From a virus: a stretch of 36,334 bases of DNA. Positions 7,972 through 15,615 of the stretch are shown here, piece by piece. Numbering within the stretch: the stretch's first letter is position 1; each line of letters begins with the position of its first letter. The stretch lies in IMG/VR virus record IMGVR_UViG_3300009684_000080, positions 1 through 36,334 of that record. One strand, written 5' to 3'. The notes below the pieces were generated by a model. It was not told the origin of the DNA. It was given only the letters and a program-made list of their open reading frames with translations, and searched no databases. The position numbers and the translations under genes are program-made.

Positions 7972-9518
7972 TGGAATACTCACTCTCTAGTTCACTTGTC
8001 GGAGGATCTGGATCACTAAACCCAGATGGGTTATCGCTGGATCTTCAATTCGCTGCGGACAAGACACTCACTGCGCGTAAGGGGCCGACACCTGTATTTA
8101 CTAGATCAAGTGGAGACACAGGCGGAGTAACATATTTTGCTCCATGCCGTATTAGTTATTTAAGTGTTGATACATTTCAATCTTCATCAATGAATAATGG
8201 ACGTTATTCTTGGGTTAGCGTAGATGGTGTAATTACAATTTCTTACAATGGGGTATCTTGGGAATTAGCTTCTGATGGAAACATTATTGCCACATCAGCA
8301 CCAACTACTGCATACAGACCAGATTTAGCTAATTGGAGTGCGTCTGGAGTTAATGTTTCTGCAACTAGTACTTTTGGCATTGTAAGAGCAGTAAATAACG
8401 AGCCAAGATTTGATTATGATCCAATCACCCTTGCTAGTAGAGGACTTCTAATTGAAGAACAGAGAGTTAATCAAATTAAATTTAGTTACAATAATTTTAA
8501 AAATATCTATTGGAATAGTACGGCGAATAATGTTTTAGCAGTTGATACAGTTGCAACTGGACCAGATGGAATATCTGCCAGTTCCAGTTCTTTGGCAGAG
8601 AGAGTTGGCACTCTCGTTACACGTCACATTCATGAAACAACTGGAGTATTTACTCCAGCAGCAAATACTGCATACACAATGAGCGCGTGGGTAAAGCAAC
8701 CACCATCTGATCCAATTCGGTATGTTCAGTTAGCATTCTGGATTGCTGGATTTGGATCTACTTCCTACATGAATTATGACATTCAGACTGGAACAGTTGG
8801 CACTGGTGGTGCTGGAATTACTGCGTCATCAATCACTGCTTATCCAGACGGATGGTATAGGATTACCGCTACCGCAACAAGTGTAGCAAGTCCAGCAGCA
8901 AGTGGATTTCAGTTAGGATTCTCCACATCATCGAGCGCAGTTAGGACTGAGGCATATACTGCTGCATCTCCATTCAAATCAATTTATCTTTGGGGCGCAC
9001 AGGTTGAACAGGGATCATTTGCCACTAGCTACATCCCTACTGTTTCCTCTTCATTAACACGCTCTGCTGACGTTTGCAGCATTACTGGATCTGACTTTAC
9101 AAGTTTTGCCAAACAAGGACAGGGATCAGTAATAGTTCACGGAGATTCCTATCAAGGCACGACTCCAGCATTTTGTCAATTTACTGATAATGTCAATGCT
9201 TCTACTTCTTTTGTTTTCGTTAGAAACAATTCAACTGGCGCATTGATTTTTACAGATTCAAGTTCTGGTAGTGTAAATGTATCGACATCACCATCATACC
9301 CAGTAAAATTTGGTGCAGTAAGAGGACAGGTTTTAGGAGTTCGCACTTACTATAATGGATCAATAGTAGCGGCAAGCAACTTCACAACAAATGGAGTACA
9401 AACAAAAATGTTAATTGGAAACTCCTCATCTGGACTCCCTTTGAATGGATGTATACGATCCATAAAGCACTATAAGCAAGTCTTGTCTCAAACTAAAATG
9501 CAATCGCTTACTACATGA
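7971..9518 (+). CDS. Spike or fibre protein with lectin-like (ConA/LamG-type) domain
   Basis: This 515-residue, Ser/Thr/Gly-rich, beta-dominated protein has two parts. An N-terminal region (about 1-150) has the DLQFAADKTLTARKGPTPVF signature seen in virion proteins of this class. A carbohydrate-binding-like region (about 200-360) has YTMSAWVKQP and YLWGAQVEQGSFATSYIPT, strong marks of this phage spike family. A second beta domain fills the C-terminus. It probably binds host surface sugars. It is far from the other tail genes (25.8-34.9 kb), so it may decorate the head or be a second receptor binder. Confidence 0.7.
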   Translation: MEYSLSSSLVGGSGSLNPDGLSLDLQFAADKTLTARKGPTPVFTRSSGDTGGVTYFAPCRISYLSVDTFQSSSMNNGRYSWVSVDGVITISYNGVSWELASDGNIIATSAPTTAYRPDLANWSASGVNVSATSTFGIVRAVNNEPRFDYDPITLASRGLLIEEQRVNQIKFSYNNFKNIYWNSTANNVLAVDTVATGPDGISASSSSLAERVGTLVTRHIHETTGVFTPAANTAYTMSAWVKQPPSDPIRYVQLAFWIAGFGSTSYMNYDIQTGTVGTGGAGITASSITAYPDGWYRITATATSVASPAASGFQLGFSTSSSAVRTEAYTAASPFKSIYLWGAQVEQGSFATSYIPTVSSSLTRSADVCSITGSDFTSFAKQGQGSVIVHGDSYQGTTPAFCQFTDNVNASTSFVFVRNNSTGALIFTDSSSGSVNVSTSPSYPVKFGAVRGQVLGVRTYYNGSIVAASNFTTNGVQTKMLIGNSSSGLPLNGCIRSIKHYKQVLSQTKMQSLTT

Positions 9519-9814
9519 TCGACCACCTCCTAAAATTTCCAAGCAAATCTATCGCTGAACAATTTGGCATTGCTAACGGATTCGCACAACTGGACGAAAA
9601 GTCTGGAGCAGTTGTCTCGTCTCTAGCATCCCATACTCACGCACTATGCCAGATTGGCGAGCATAATGGCGACGGGAAGTATTGGGTCTTATTCCGCGAT
9701 CTTGTCGGCATCCCGATTCCTGAAGGCGGCAATCAGTTCATCTTTTGGTCATCGACTTCTGGGAAACCAAGGCTAACTAATGATCCATCTGTACCCAGTA
9801 TATTTTGGGCGTAA
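9515..9814 (+). CDS. Hypothetical virion-associated protein (99 aa)
   Basis: This 99-residue protein is coupled to the spike gene by an ATGA overlap. The C-terminus reads GNQFIFWSSTSGKPRLTNDP and the middle has SHTHALCQIGEHNGDGKYW. It is probably a small beta protein, perhaps a spike chaperone or tip. No family recognised. Confidence 0.55.
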   Translation: MIDHLLKFPSKSIAEQFGIANGFAQLDEKSGAVVSSLASHTHALCQIGEHNGDGKYWVLFRDLVGIPIPEGGNQFIFWSSTSGKPRLTNDPSVPSIFWA

Positions 9815-9820
9815 TTTCTT

Positions 9821-9949
9821 ATGAAAGCAAAAAAAACAACTAAGAAGATGGCAAAATCTATGCCAAAAATGACGATGGCCCAACACAAAAAAATGATGGG
9901 TAAGCATGAAAAGTCTGAGTATGGCAAAAAAAACAAAGGAATGTGCTAA
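9821..9949 (+). CDS. Small Lys/Met-rich basic peptide (42 aa)
   Basis: This 42-residue peptide is rich in Lys and Met (MKAKKTTKKMAKSMPKMTM) and ends KGMC. It starts 6 bp after the previous stop and its TAA overlaps the next ATG (TAATG). With the 48-residue peptides at 3692 and 34928 it is one of three tiny basic proteins in the late arm. Function unknown. Confidence 0.55.
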   Translation: MKAKKTTKKMAKSMPKMTMAQHKKMMGKHEKSEYGKKNKGMC

Positions 9950-10098
9950 TGAAAACTACTATTCTTGGAGTACTAACGATTATCGGAGCAGTTGTGTCTG
10001 CTGCCACTCAGTTTCTCACATCTGGGTCTATTGACCTGCTATCAATTATCCCGGCTGTAACGGCTGGATTTGGACTAATTAAAGCTAAAGATCAGTGA
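9949..10098 (+). CDS. Small membrane protein, holin candidate
   Basis: This 49-residue peptide has an N-terminal membrane segment (about residues 4-22, ILGVLTIIGAVVSAATQFL) and a second hydrophobic stretch (about 29-44), ending KAKDQ. Two short membrane helices just before an endolysin gene suggest a holin, which would open the inner membrane at lysis. It is one base from the second membrane peptide gene. Assigned by topology and context only. Confidence 0.6.
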   Translation: MKTTILGVLTIIGAVVSAATQFLTSGSIDLLSIIPAVTAGFGLIKAKDQ

Positions 10099-10099
10099 T

Positions 10100-10270
10100 A
10101 TGGATGACCATCTCAAGAATGCAATGCACGGAGTATTTGGCACAATCATGCCAGCACTAGGACTAATTACTTCTATGCAAGAACAACTTGAGTATGGTCT
10201 TCGTATCACTTCTCTTGGTATAGGCATATTTGTCGGCATTTTATCATTGACAAAGTTGCTAAAAAAGTAA
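10100..10270 (+). CDS. Second small membrane protein, holin/antiholin candidate
   Basis: This 56-residue peptide has a short hydrophobic patch (about 11-24) and a clear C-terminal membrane helix (about 36-53, LRITSLGIGIFVGILSLTKL) with a basic KK end. It lies directly before the endolysin. Paired with the preceding membrane peptide, it could be the holin, an antiholin or a pinholin partner. No family recognised. Confidence 0.55.
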   Translation: MDDHLKNAMHGVFGTIMPALGLITSMQEQLEYGLRITSLGIGIFVGILSLTKLLKK

Positions 10271-10280
10271 CTATCCAATT

Positions 10281-10844
10281 ATGACATTCAATGAAATATG
10301 CAAATTGCAGGAAAAGATTGGGGCTTGTGTTGATGGATTCTGGGGGCCAAAGAGTATTGACGCTTGCCAAAGACATCTAAAAAGTCTTTATCCAGTAATA
10401 AATCCTTGGCCTAAATCAGACCAAGAAAGCCTATTGTCATTCTATGGAAGGGCAGGAGATGAGTCTAAACTTGTATCACTTGGTGTGTCACATCTAAATA
10501 TCGAATATGATGGATCTCCAGTATCGGTAATTCGATGCCATGAGAAAGTGGCTCAGTCTTTATTTAGGATTCTTACAAAAATCAGCGAGTCAGAAGACAA
10601 AGGCATTTTAAAAGAGTATGCTGGAGTTTTCAACAATCGTCCTATGAGGAACGGAAGACTTCCTTCCCTCCATGCTAGGGGTGCTGCCATTGACTTAGAT
10701 CCAAGCAGGAATGAAAATATGGATCATTGGCCAACTAAATCATCAATGCCGTTATCTGTGATGGAGGCATTTGCAAGAGAGGGCTGGTTGTCTGCTGGAG
10801 CATGGTGGGGTCGCGATAGTATGCACTTTCAAGCCACATCATAA
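10281..10844 (+). CDS. Endolysin: peptidoglycan-binding domain plus M15 peptidase
   Basis: This 187-residue lytic enzyme starts with a peptidoglycan-binding repeat (residues about 5-35, LQEKIGACVDGFWGPKSID). The catalytic domain has the zinc signature of M15 (VanY/D-Ala-D-Ala-type) peptidases: SLHARGAAIDLDPSRN gives the SxHxxGxAxD ligands, and DSMHFQ gives the last histidine. It would cut peptide cross-links in the cell wall at the end of infection. No signal peptide is seen, so export through a holin is expected; two candidates lie just upstream. Confidence 0.88.
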   Translation: MTFNEICKLQEKIGACVDGFWGPKSIDACQRHLKSLYPVINPWPKSDQESLLSFYGRAGDESKLVSLGVSHLNIEYDGSPVSVIRCHEKVAQSLFRILTKISESEDKGILKEYAGVFNNRPMRNGRLPSLHARGAAIDLDPSRNENMDHWPTKSSMPLSVMEAFAREGWLSAGAWWGRDSMHFQATS

Positions 10845-10849
10845 TAACT

Positions 10850-11149
10850 ATGAAAATCCCTAAATCAGTATTGATTGGAGGGGTTAAATTCAAGATTCTC
10901 ATCAAGAAGATGGAGTCTTGGGGTGAAACGCACTTTGATGAGAAGGAGATTCACATATCAAAAAATGCTATTCTCAAAGATCATATTTTTCTTGACACGC
11001 TTCGCCATGAGATGCTTCATGCGTCATTGTCAGTCGCTGGAATATCATGGAGTGAGAAATATGATGAAGAATCCATAGTTCGCGCGATTGAGAATATCTT
11101 CTTTCCTGCGTTTAAATCAATCAAAAATCAAATTAGCGATGGCATTTAA
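10850..11149 (+). CDS. Small HExxH putative zinc metalloprotein
   Basis: This 99-residue protein carries LDTLRHEMLHASLS, an HExxH zinc-peptidase helix, after a short beta part (FKILIKKMESWGETHFD). The layout is like tiny ImmA/SprT-type gluzincins common in phages. Substrate unknown; no signal peptide. It lies 5 bp after the endolysin and overlaps the phosphoesterase start by 11 bp. A role in lysis or in degrading a host regulator are both open. Confidence 0.65.
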   Translation: MKIPKSVLIGGVKFKILIKKMESWGETHFDEKEIHISKNAILKDHIFLDTLRHEMLHASLSVAGISWSEKYDEESIVRAIENIFFPAFKSIKNQISDGI

Positions 11150-11867
11150 GAAATTCCTAGTATGTGCAGATAATCACGGGCATCTTGTGAATCAAGAATG
11201 CAAGAAGAAGTTCATAGATTTCAAGAAAGAGTGGAAGCCTAATTACACCATTTGCTTGGGAGACATTTGGAACATGAATGGACTCCGCAGATCTGCTGAT
11301 GACGAAGAGAAACGCGAGGGTATTTCTGCTGACTTCAAGGCCGGGATTGACTTTCTTGACATTGGGTTTAATTACCTAACGCTAGGGAACCACGACGCAA
11401 GGCTCTGGGAGGCCGCTGAAGGCGCAGCAAATGGAATCCTGCGTGAATCATGCCAAGAACTTGTGCAATGCGTTACGGGCGAGTTCAAGAAGCGGAAGAT
11501 TAAATGGGTTCCATATAATGTAAACTCGTATTTACAACTTCCCGAGGGAGGGCCAAAGTTCATTCATGGATTCCTAGCTGGAATAAATCCCGCTAAGGCG
11601 CATTTTGAAAGATTCGGAAGCTGCTTATTCGGCCATGTCCATGCTCCCTCGTCATACGTTGCGAAGCATATTGACCAAGGGCAAGCATACGCTTTACCGT
11701 GTATGGCGGATATTGAGTCGCTGAAGTACGCCGAACGCTATCCTAATCGTCTTGGATGGCGTAATGGCTGGGGCTTTGGAATCATCAATGACAAGACTGG
11801 CAAATGGTCTTTCTGGAATGTAACCAAGGAAGACGGTTCTTACATCTCACCAATGGGAATTTTGTAA
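11139..11867 (+). CDS. Calcineurin-like metallophosphoesterase
   Basis: This 242-residue protein has the full metal-binding set of the calcineurin-like superfamily: CADNHGH (D11, H13), CLGDIW (D42), LTLGNHDARLW (N84, H85, D86), FIHGFL and FGHVHAP. It could be a nuclease, a 2',3'-cyclic or nucleotide phosphodiesterase, or a protein phosphatase; the sequence does not decide. The start at 11139 is preferred because the metal motif follows at once, leaving an 11-bp overlap with the HExxH gene. An upstream in-frame ATG at 11088 would add 17 unlikely residues. Confidence 0.85.
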   Translation: MAFKKFLVCADNHGHLVNQECKKKFIDFKKEWKPNYTICLGDIWNMNGLRRSADDEEKREGISADFKAGIDFLDIGFNYLTLGNHDARLWEAAEGAANGILRESCQELVQCVTGEFKKRKIKWVPYNVNSYLQLPEGGPKFIHGFLAGINPAKAHFERFGSCLFGHVHAPSSYVAKHIDQGQAYALPCMADIESLKYAERYPNRLGWRNGWGFGIINDKTGKWSFWNVTKEDGSYISPMGIL

Positions 11868-11873
11868 TACATT

Positions 11874-12107
11874 ATGAAACACAGCACGAAAAAAGCACTA
11901 TCAAGCCTTGATTTCGCAATCGCAGAGTGTACCCGGCCATCTAAAATGGATGATGAGTTCACACTCGCTGAGTACATTGTGAAATCGAAAATGCCACGAA
12001 GTACGGCTCAAGAACATCTTGACAATCTTGTAAGGAGCGGAGTATTGAGCAAGCGAAAGATTTCCATTGATGGATCTCTTCGCAACTTGTTCAAGAAAAC
12101 CTGCTAA
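11874..12107 (+). CDS. Small winged-helix DNA-binding protein
   Basis: This 77-residue protein has a helix-turn-helix core: FTLAEYIVKSKMPRSTAQEH, then LDNLVRSGVLSKRKISIDGS, with the last part as the wing. The pattern resembles MarR/ArsR-type or replication-initiator-like winged helices. As the last gene of the rightward arm it could regulate phage genes or bind the control region. Its stop (12105-12107) overlaps the stop of the oppositely oriented loader gene. Confidence 0.65.
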   Translation: MKHSTKKALSSLDFAIAECTRPSKMDDEFTLAEYIVKSKMPRSTAQEHLDNLVRSGVLSKRKISIDGSLRNLFKKTC

Positions 12108-12685
12108 ATTGCAGATTGCTTTCGATAGCTTTCCCAATCAAAGTGCAATCCAAGTCCGTTTTCACGGATTCTGTCAAGTATCGCTGGAGACATTGCTTGT
12201 GCAAACTTCTCTCTTGAGTAGTTTGAAATCAGCATCGTTGGTCGTCCATCAGCATATCTTGCATCAATAATTGAGGTTAGCTTGCGATCCTCGAAAGAAG
12301 TTTCTCCACGCTCTTGGATCTCATCAATTACAAGGAATGCCGATTCTGAGTATTTTTTGACAACTTGCATCTCTGACATCTCAGCCTTAGGTGAGAATGA
12401 TTCACGAAGCTCCATGAAGAGCATTACGGCAGTTGTGTAGTAACATGGCCTTGACTTACGAATTGATGACATTCCAACAGCAGGAAACTCATCTCTTGGC
12501 ATCGTACAAGCCTTTGCGAGTTCATAAGCCATGCGAGACTTGCCTGTGCCATTAGTTCCATAGACAACAAGTATCCCTCCAGATTCGATTATCGGCTTGC
12601 TCTTATTAAAAGCGTCATACCATTTATCTCCAGTTGCCTCTTTAGCTTCCTTGTATATTTCTGGGAATCCTTTAAGAATGTTCAT
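12104..12685 (-). CDS. DnaC/IstB-like AAA+ ATPase, putative helicase loader
   Basis: This 193-residue AAA+ protein has Walker A GTNGTGKS (43-50), Walker B FLVIDE (117-122), a sensor-I Asn in MLISNYSREKF, and DRIRENG near the arginine-finger region. This matches the ATPase core of DnaC/DnaI-type loaders, which place the replicative helicase on DNA. No phage helicase is present, so the partner would be the host DnaB. A short N-terminal domain (1-40) may be the helicase contact. It is the last gene of the leftward arm. Confidence 0.82.
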   Translation of the reverse strand: MNILKGFPEIYKEAKEATGDKWYDAFNKSKPIIESGGILVVYGTNGTGKSRMAYELAKACTMPRDEFPAVGMSSIRKSRPCYYTTAVMLFMELRESFSPKAEMSEMQVVKKYSESAFLVIDEIQERGETSFEDRKLTSIIDARYADGRPTMLISNYSREKFAQAMSPAILDRIRENGLGLHFDWESYRKQSAI

Positions 12686-12689
12686 TGTG

Positions 12690-13112
12690 TTAGTAGTTGT
12701 TCAAGATATTCGTGATTGAATACCTCTTTCTCATGTCAATCAATGCCAATTTGTCAACTGGCTGGGTTTTCTCAATTTTTTCTGACTCCTCCGTGCGAAT
12801 CAACCTCTCAATCGCCTTTGATTCAGTGCATTTAAGCCTCTTAGCAAGTCTCTGTACCCGCTGGTAAGTCTCAACTGTAAGTCTTAAAGCAACTTGAACT
12901 CCGCGCTCTTCTGGAGGTATTGGGTCACGGCCACCAACAAATCTAAACTTCTTCATGTCCTCTCGGGACATCTTTGTCTTCGTTCCTGTGATGCGCTCCA
13001 AAGGTTTCCCAATCGCCTCTCCCCAAGAATGATCGCTCTGATTGCTGCCTTGGGTTGTCGAAAAGCCTTCTGATTGGGTTGTTTCTCCATCCGTATCCGT
13101 ATTCTCCATCAT
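12690..13112 (-). CDS. Ribbon-helix-helix-like DNA-binding protein
   Basis: This 140-residue protein has a Ser/Thr/Gln-rich N-terminus (about 1-45) and a C-terminal VQVALRLTVETYQRVQRLAK followed by CTESKAIERLIR, the strand-helix-helix pattern of RHH/Arc-type proteins. It ends 4 bp before the helicase loader starts. A role as a small regulator or as a replication accessory factor is inferred. Another frame (13149 to 12943) stays open over the N-terminal part, so the true start is uncertain. Confidence 0.6.
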   Translation of the reverse strand: MMENTDTDGETTQSEGFSTTQGSNQSDHSWGEAIGKPLERITGTKTKMSREDMKKFRFVGGRDPIPPEERGVQVALRLTVETYQRVQRLAKRLKCTESKAIERLIRTEESEKIEKTQPVDKLALIDMRKRYSITNILNNY

Positions 13113-13187
13113 AATCGTCTAAGTCTTGGTCAAATTGATGTTGATTCATGGAGAGGCAAGTGATTTTTGCAACTCTATTGTGAACAA

Positions 13188-13400
13188 TCAATCATGGCAA
13201 GTGATTTTCTTTTGTGTTTTGTAGTAATTATTCCTGCACCGTTGTTGCTGTGCATCCCTTTTTTCTGGGTTAAGATAAGTCAGCTTCTTCACTTCTGATA
13301 TGCACCGAATGCAGCGAGTTTTGTGGCCTTCATAGAAGTGATTTGATGGCTTATCTTGTTGACATCTTCTGCACCATTGAGCTTCAGTCGAGAATGTCAT
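13188..13400 (-). CDS. Small zinc-finger protein (70 aa)
   Basis: This 70-residue protein has two CxxC pairs, WCRRCQQDK and RCIRCISEV, 17 residues apart, so a four-cysteine zinc ribbon is likely. The rest is basic (YYKTQKK). The pattern resembles short HNH-associated or phage zinc fingers, but no HNH residues are present. It overlaps the upstream coiled-coil gene by 17 bp. Function unknown. Confidence 0.6.
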   Translation of the reverse strand: MTFSTEAQWCRRCQQDKPSNHFYEGHKTRCIRCISEVKKLTYLNPEKRDAQQQRCRNNYYKTQKKITCHD

Positions 13401-13704
13401 CTTGAACCTTCTTCTTGAGCTTATCCAAGTCTTGCCAAACTATGTTAAGTCGTTCAACGGCATCGTTTATTTGGCCTTCAAGCATGTCGTCATATTCAAG
13501 ATACATATCTCTCCAGCGTTTTGCTTCTTCCTGCCACAGGTCGCGTTCGGCAACAATATCTGAGTGTCCTTTCTGCCAGATATGGCAACTACGAACTGCC
13601 TCATTGTGTTCTGCAATAATTTCGTCAATGCGCTTGAGCATATGCAAGTAGTTCTCCTCATGCGCTTTTGCTCTTGATTTCCAGATTTCTAGTTCAGTCT
13701 TCAT
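13384..13704 (-). CDS. Coiled-coil hypothetical protein
   Basis: This 106-residue protein is helical and highly charged throughout (LKRIDEIIAEHNEAV, LWQEEAKRWRDMYLEYDDML), with a final DKLKKKVQDDI. A long coiled coil is likely and no enzymatic motif is seen. It overlaps the upstream gene by 11 bp and the downstream zinc-finger gene by 17 bp. Confidence 0.6.
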   Translation of the reverse strand: MKTELEIWKSRAKAHEENYLHMLKRIDEIIAEHNEAVRSCHIWQKGHSDIVAERDLWQEEAKRWRDMYLEYDDMLEGQINDAVERLNIVWQDLDKLKKKVQDDILD

Positions 13705-14050
13705 CGTATTGGGTTCTGTAAATTTTGTCTATTTCAGCAAGTGCTGAAACAACGCATTTTTCTGAAAGAGAAATGTTCCGCGCTATGTAAATCTTCGCGC
13801 AGATCTTCCCTGCTTCGACGTATTTCTTTGCGAGTTGTTTTTGAAACAGCAGCTCGCTGCATAGTTCCTCCATCCGATCCGCTGCTTCTGCAATAGCTGC
13901 GTTCCAAAGTTGGAACGCTACGGCGTCACAAATCACCTCCATCCGAACCGCTGGTTCTGCAATAGCTGCGTTAGCGACTCCTTCTTCGCTTTGTATATCA
14001 TTGGCGAGAACGCGTAGTGCGCCGATAATTGTTTCTGTGCTGCTTCTCAT
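13694..14050 (-). CDS. Hypothetical protein with internal Ala-rich repeat
   Basis: This 118-residue helical protein holds two copies of a repeat: NAAIAEPAVRMEVICDA and NAAIAEAADRMEELCSE. The start at 14050 (MRSSTETIIG) is chosen because a GGAGGA Shine-Dalgarno stands just upstream and the ATG overlaps the previous stop as ATGA. A longer frame from 14137 would run through the end of the upstream gene. Function unknown. Confidence 0.6.
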   Translation of the reverse strand: MRSSTETIIGALRVLANDIQSEEGVANAAIAEPAVRMEVICDAVAFQLWNAAIAEAADRMEELCSELLFQKQLAKKYVEAGKICAKIYIARNISLSEKCVVSALAEIDKIYRTQYDED

Positions 14051-14409
14051 TCTTCCTCCTCCCATTTGCCAAGTGTTCGTAGAAAGGCTTCTGCTCGCTG
14101 GCGAGCGGTTGAATCCAGTAATGTTTCTGCATTCCATTCGTTACGGTTTACGGTTTTCCCCTTTATTATATTGGCTAAGTTGTCGTTGAAAACATATCTT
14201 TTGTTCCAATCCATACGCCATAATGCCTGCTCAGCTTCGTGCATTGCGTTGAGGCATCCTGAGCAGTTTGGGACTCTGTGGTAAATAAAATTTACCGCGA
14301 TCTTAGTGCCATTAGGATCTTCCCAGTATGGCTCGTAGTCGGGATCATTCTCTATGAATCTCCACCCGAGTAGTTCTGCGATTGCTATGTCGATTTGTTC
14401 GTTAGTCAT
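14047..14409 (-). CDS. Phage ABA-sandwich-like protein, copy 1
   Basis: This 120-residue protein begins MTNEQIDIAIAELLGW, has CLNAMHEAEQALW in the middle and ends ARQRAEAFLRTLGKWE. It is clearly paralogous to the protein at 14776-15180 (same start, LNAMHEAE and LRTLGKWEE blocks). These blocks match small phage proteins described as ABA-sandwich domain; their role is unknown. The start at 14409 is chosen by alignment with the paralogue; an earlier ATG is at 14433. Confidence 0.7.
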   Translation of the reverse strand: MTNEQIDIAIAELLGWRFIENDPDYEPYWEDPNGTKIAVNFIYHRVPNCSGCLNAMHEAEQALWRMDWNKRYVFNDNLANIIKGKTVNRNEWNAETLLDSTARQRAEAFLRTLGKWEEEE

Positions 14410-14422
14410 TTTATCTGGTTGG

Positions 14423-14764
14423 TTAGTTATCATTTAGAATTTCCCACATACTCGCAAACTCTCCGCAAAATCCGCACTCCTTTGGCGTGTCGTGTGATCG
14501 GCTAATGGCTATTTGAAAACGTCCGCAAGCCGAGCATCGTTGCTCGCCCATGCTCATGATGTCGGATTCGCATGGCTCTAATTTGTAATAATACTCCATC
14601 GCAATAACCATGCGTTGCCCCATCGGAGAGCCGTAGCGGTATCCAGTAAGTTCTTTGCATCGGTCTGCACCCCACAAGACTTGGCAGCACATAGCAAGTT
14701 TTCCAAAACTACATTTAAAATGCAGCCGTAATAATGCCACAGTGCGAGATTCTAGTTCGGTCAT
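14423..14764 (-). CDS. Hypothetical protein with C-terminal zinc ribbon
   Basis: This protein is about 113 residues long. A helical N-terminal part (LESRTVALLRLHFKCSFGKL) is followed by a four-cysteine ribbon: RCSACGRF, then KECGFCGEF about 20 residues later. The ribbon likely binds zinc. It stands between the two ABA-sandwich paralogues. The start at 14764 leaves an 11-bp gap to the upstream gene; an ATG at 14794 would overlap that gene. Function unknown. Confidence 0.6.
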   Translation of the reverse strand: MTELESRTVALLRLHFKCSFGKLAMCCQVLWGADRCKELTGYRYGSPMGQRMVIAMEYYYKLEPCESDIMSMGEQRCSACGRFQIAISRSHDTPKECGFCGEFASMWEILNDN

Positions 14765-14775
14765 GTGTTCGTCAG

Positions 14776-15180
14776 TCAATTTGGTTCCTCCCATTTTCCA
14801 AGTGTCCGCAAGAACGCCTGTGCTCGCTGGCGAGCGGTAAGACTAACTGTATTTCCATACTTTTCGTAAAGATTCGAGCAATAGCACCCATATGCGTGGT
14901 TATCATCTGATTCCAGCATCTTCTCAGCTTCGTGCATTGCGTTGAGGTCATTGAGATATTCTGGAAGACTAACAATACTGGTCTGCCCACTTCCATGCCA
15001 TCCGTATTGAGTACACTCATCCTGTGTCATATTAGCTACCAAGGTCAAACTCCAAATTGGAGTGTGATACTTAGCTGGTTCACCCCTCCACGACCACGAC
15101 TTAGGATAGGTAGTGAATTGCGTGTACTCAAGCCACCCACAGGCTTTAGCTATCGCGATTCTTTGTTGTTCGTCAGTCAT
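14776..15180 (-). CDS. Phage ABA-sandwich-like protein, copy 2
   Basis: This 134-residue paralogue of the protein at 14047-14409 starts MTDEQQRIAIAKACGW, contains LNDLNAMHEAEKML and ends ARQRAQAFLRTLGKWEE. Similarity at both ends is high at DNA level too (shared GCTCGCTGGCGAGCGG), while the middle differs, with extra Trp/Tyr-rich sequence. A tandem duplication followed by divergence of the middle is the simplest reading. Function unknown. Confidence 0.7.
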   Translation of the reverse strand: MTDEQQRIAIAKACGWLEYTQFTTYPKSWSWRGEPAKYHTPIWSLTLVANMTQDECTQYGWHGSGQTSIVSLPEYLNDLNAMHEAEKMLESDDNHAYGCYCSNLYEKYGNTVSLTARQRAQAFLRTLGKWEEPN

Positions 15181-15249
15181 AATGTTTGTAGTAAATTAGC
15201 GTCATTGCAACCACCACACCTGCGGCGATTGCTAGTTGGATTGTTTCAG

Positions 15250-15615
15250 TTATTTTGGTTGAAATGGAATTGGGAAAGAAGCAATCTCAAATAGCAGCCC
15301 ATAGTGCGGATGATCTTTGAATAGTTCTGGTCGATCTGTTGCCCACAGCCCAATCGTTGTAGACTCATGGTGCTCCAGTTGTTTTAGCCGTTTAGTTGCG
15401 GCAACTGCTTCAAGATTCGTGTGCGGAATGTCTTTAAGTTCGCATACCATGACACACAGCGCGGCTGACATGTCGGGATTTTTGTAAACCTCAGAGACGA
15501 GGTGATAATAGATCGCAAGATGATGCGATAAATCGTATTGCATTGTCGCATTGGGGTATTTGAGTTCCACCGTTTTAGTGGAATCGTTGATAGTAATTGA
15601 ACGTCCTTTTATCAT
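15250..15615 (-). CDS. Hypothetical protein (121 aa)
   Basis: This 121-residue protein is not recognised. It has a short beta N-terminus (ITINDSTKTVELKYPNATM), then a helical middle with LSHHLAIYYHLVSEVY and AAVAATKRLKQLEHHES. Its ATG overlaps the stop of the 34-residue Cys-rich peptide (ATGA), so it belongs to a coupled series with its upstream neighbours. It ends about 70 bp before the next gene; that gap has no convincing gene. Confidence 0.55.
   Translation of the reverse strand: MIKGRSITINDSTKTVELKYPNATMQYDLSHHLAIYYHLVSEVYKNPDMSAALCVMVCELKDIPHTNLEAVAATKRLKQLEHHESTTIGLWATDRPELFKDHPHYGLLFEIASFPIPFQPK

Noticed and set aside
15173-15290. Possible membrane peptide (TIQLAIAAGVVVAMTLIYY) in the gap before 15180
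   Set aside because: The hydrophobic frame is attractive but has no ATG, GTG or TTG at a useful place; only a 10-residue peptide could start at its internal ATG.
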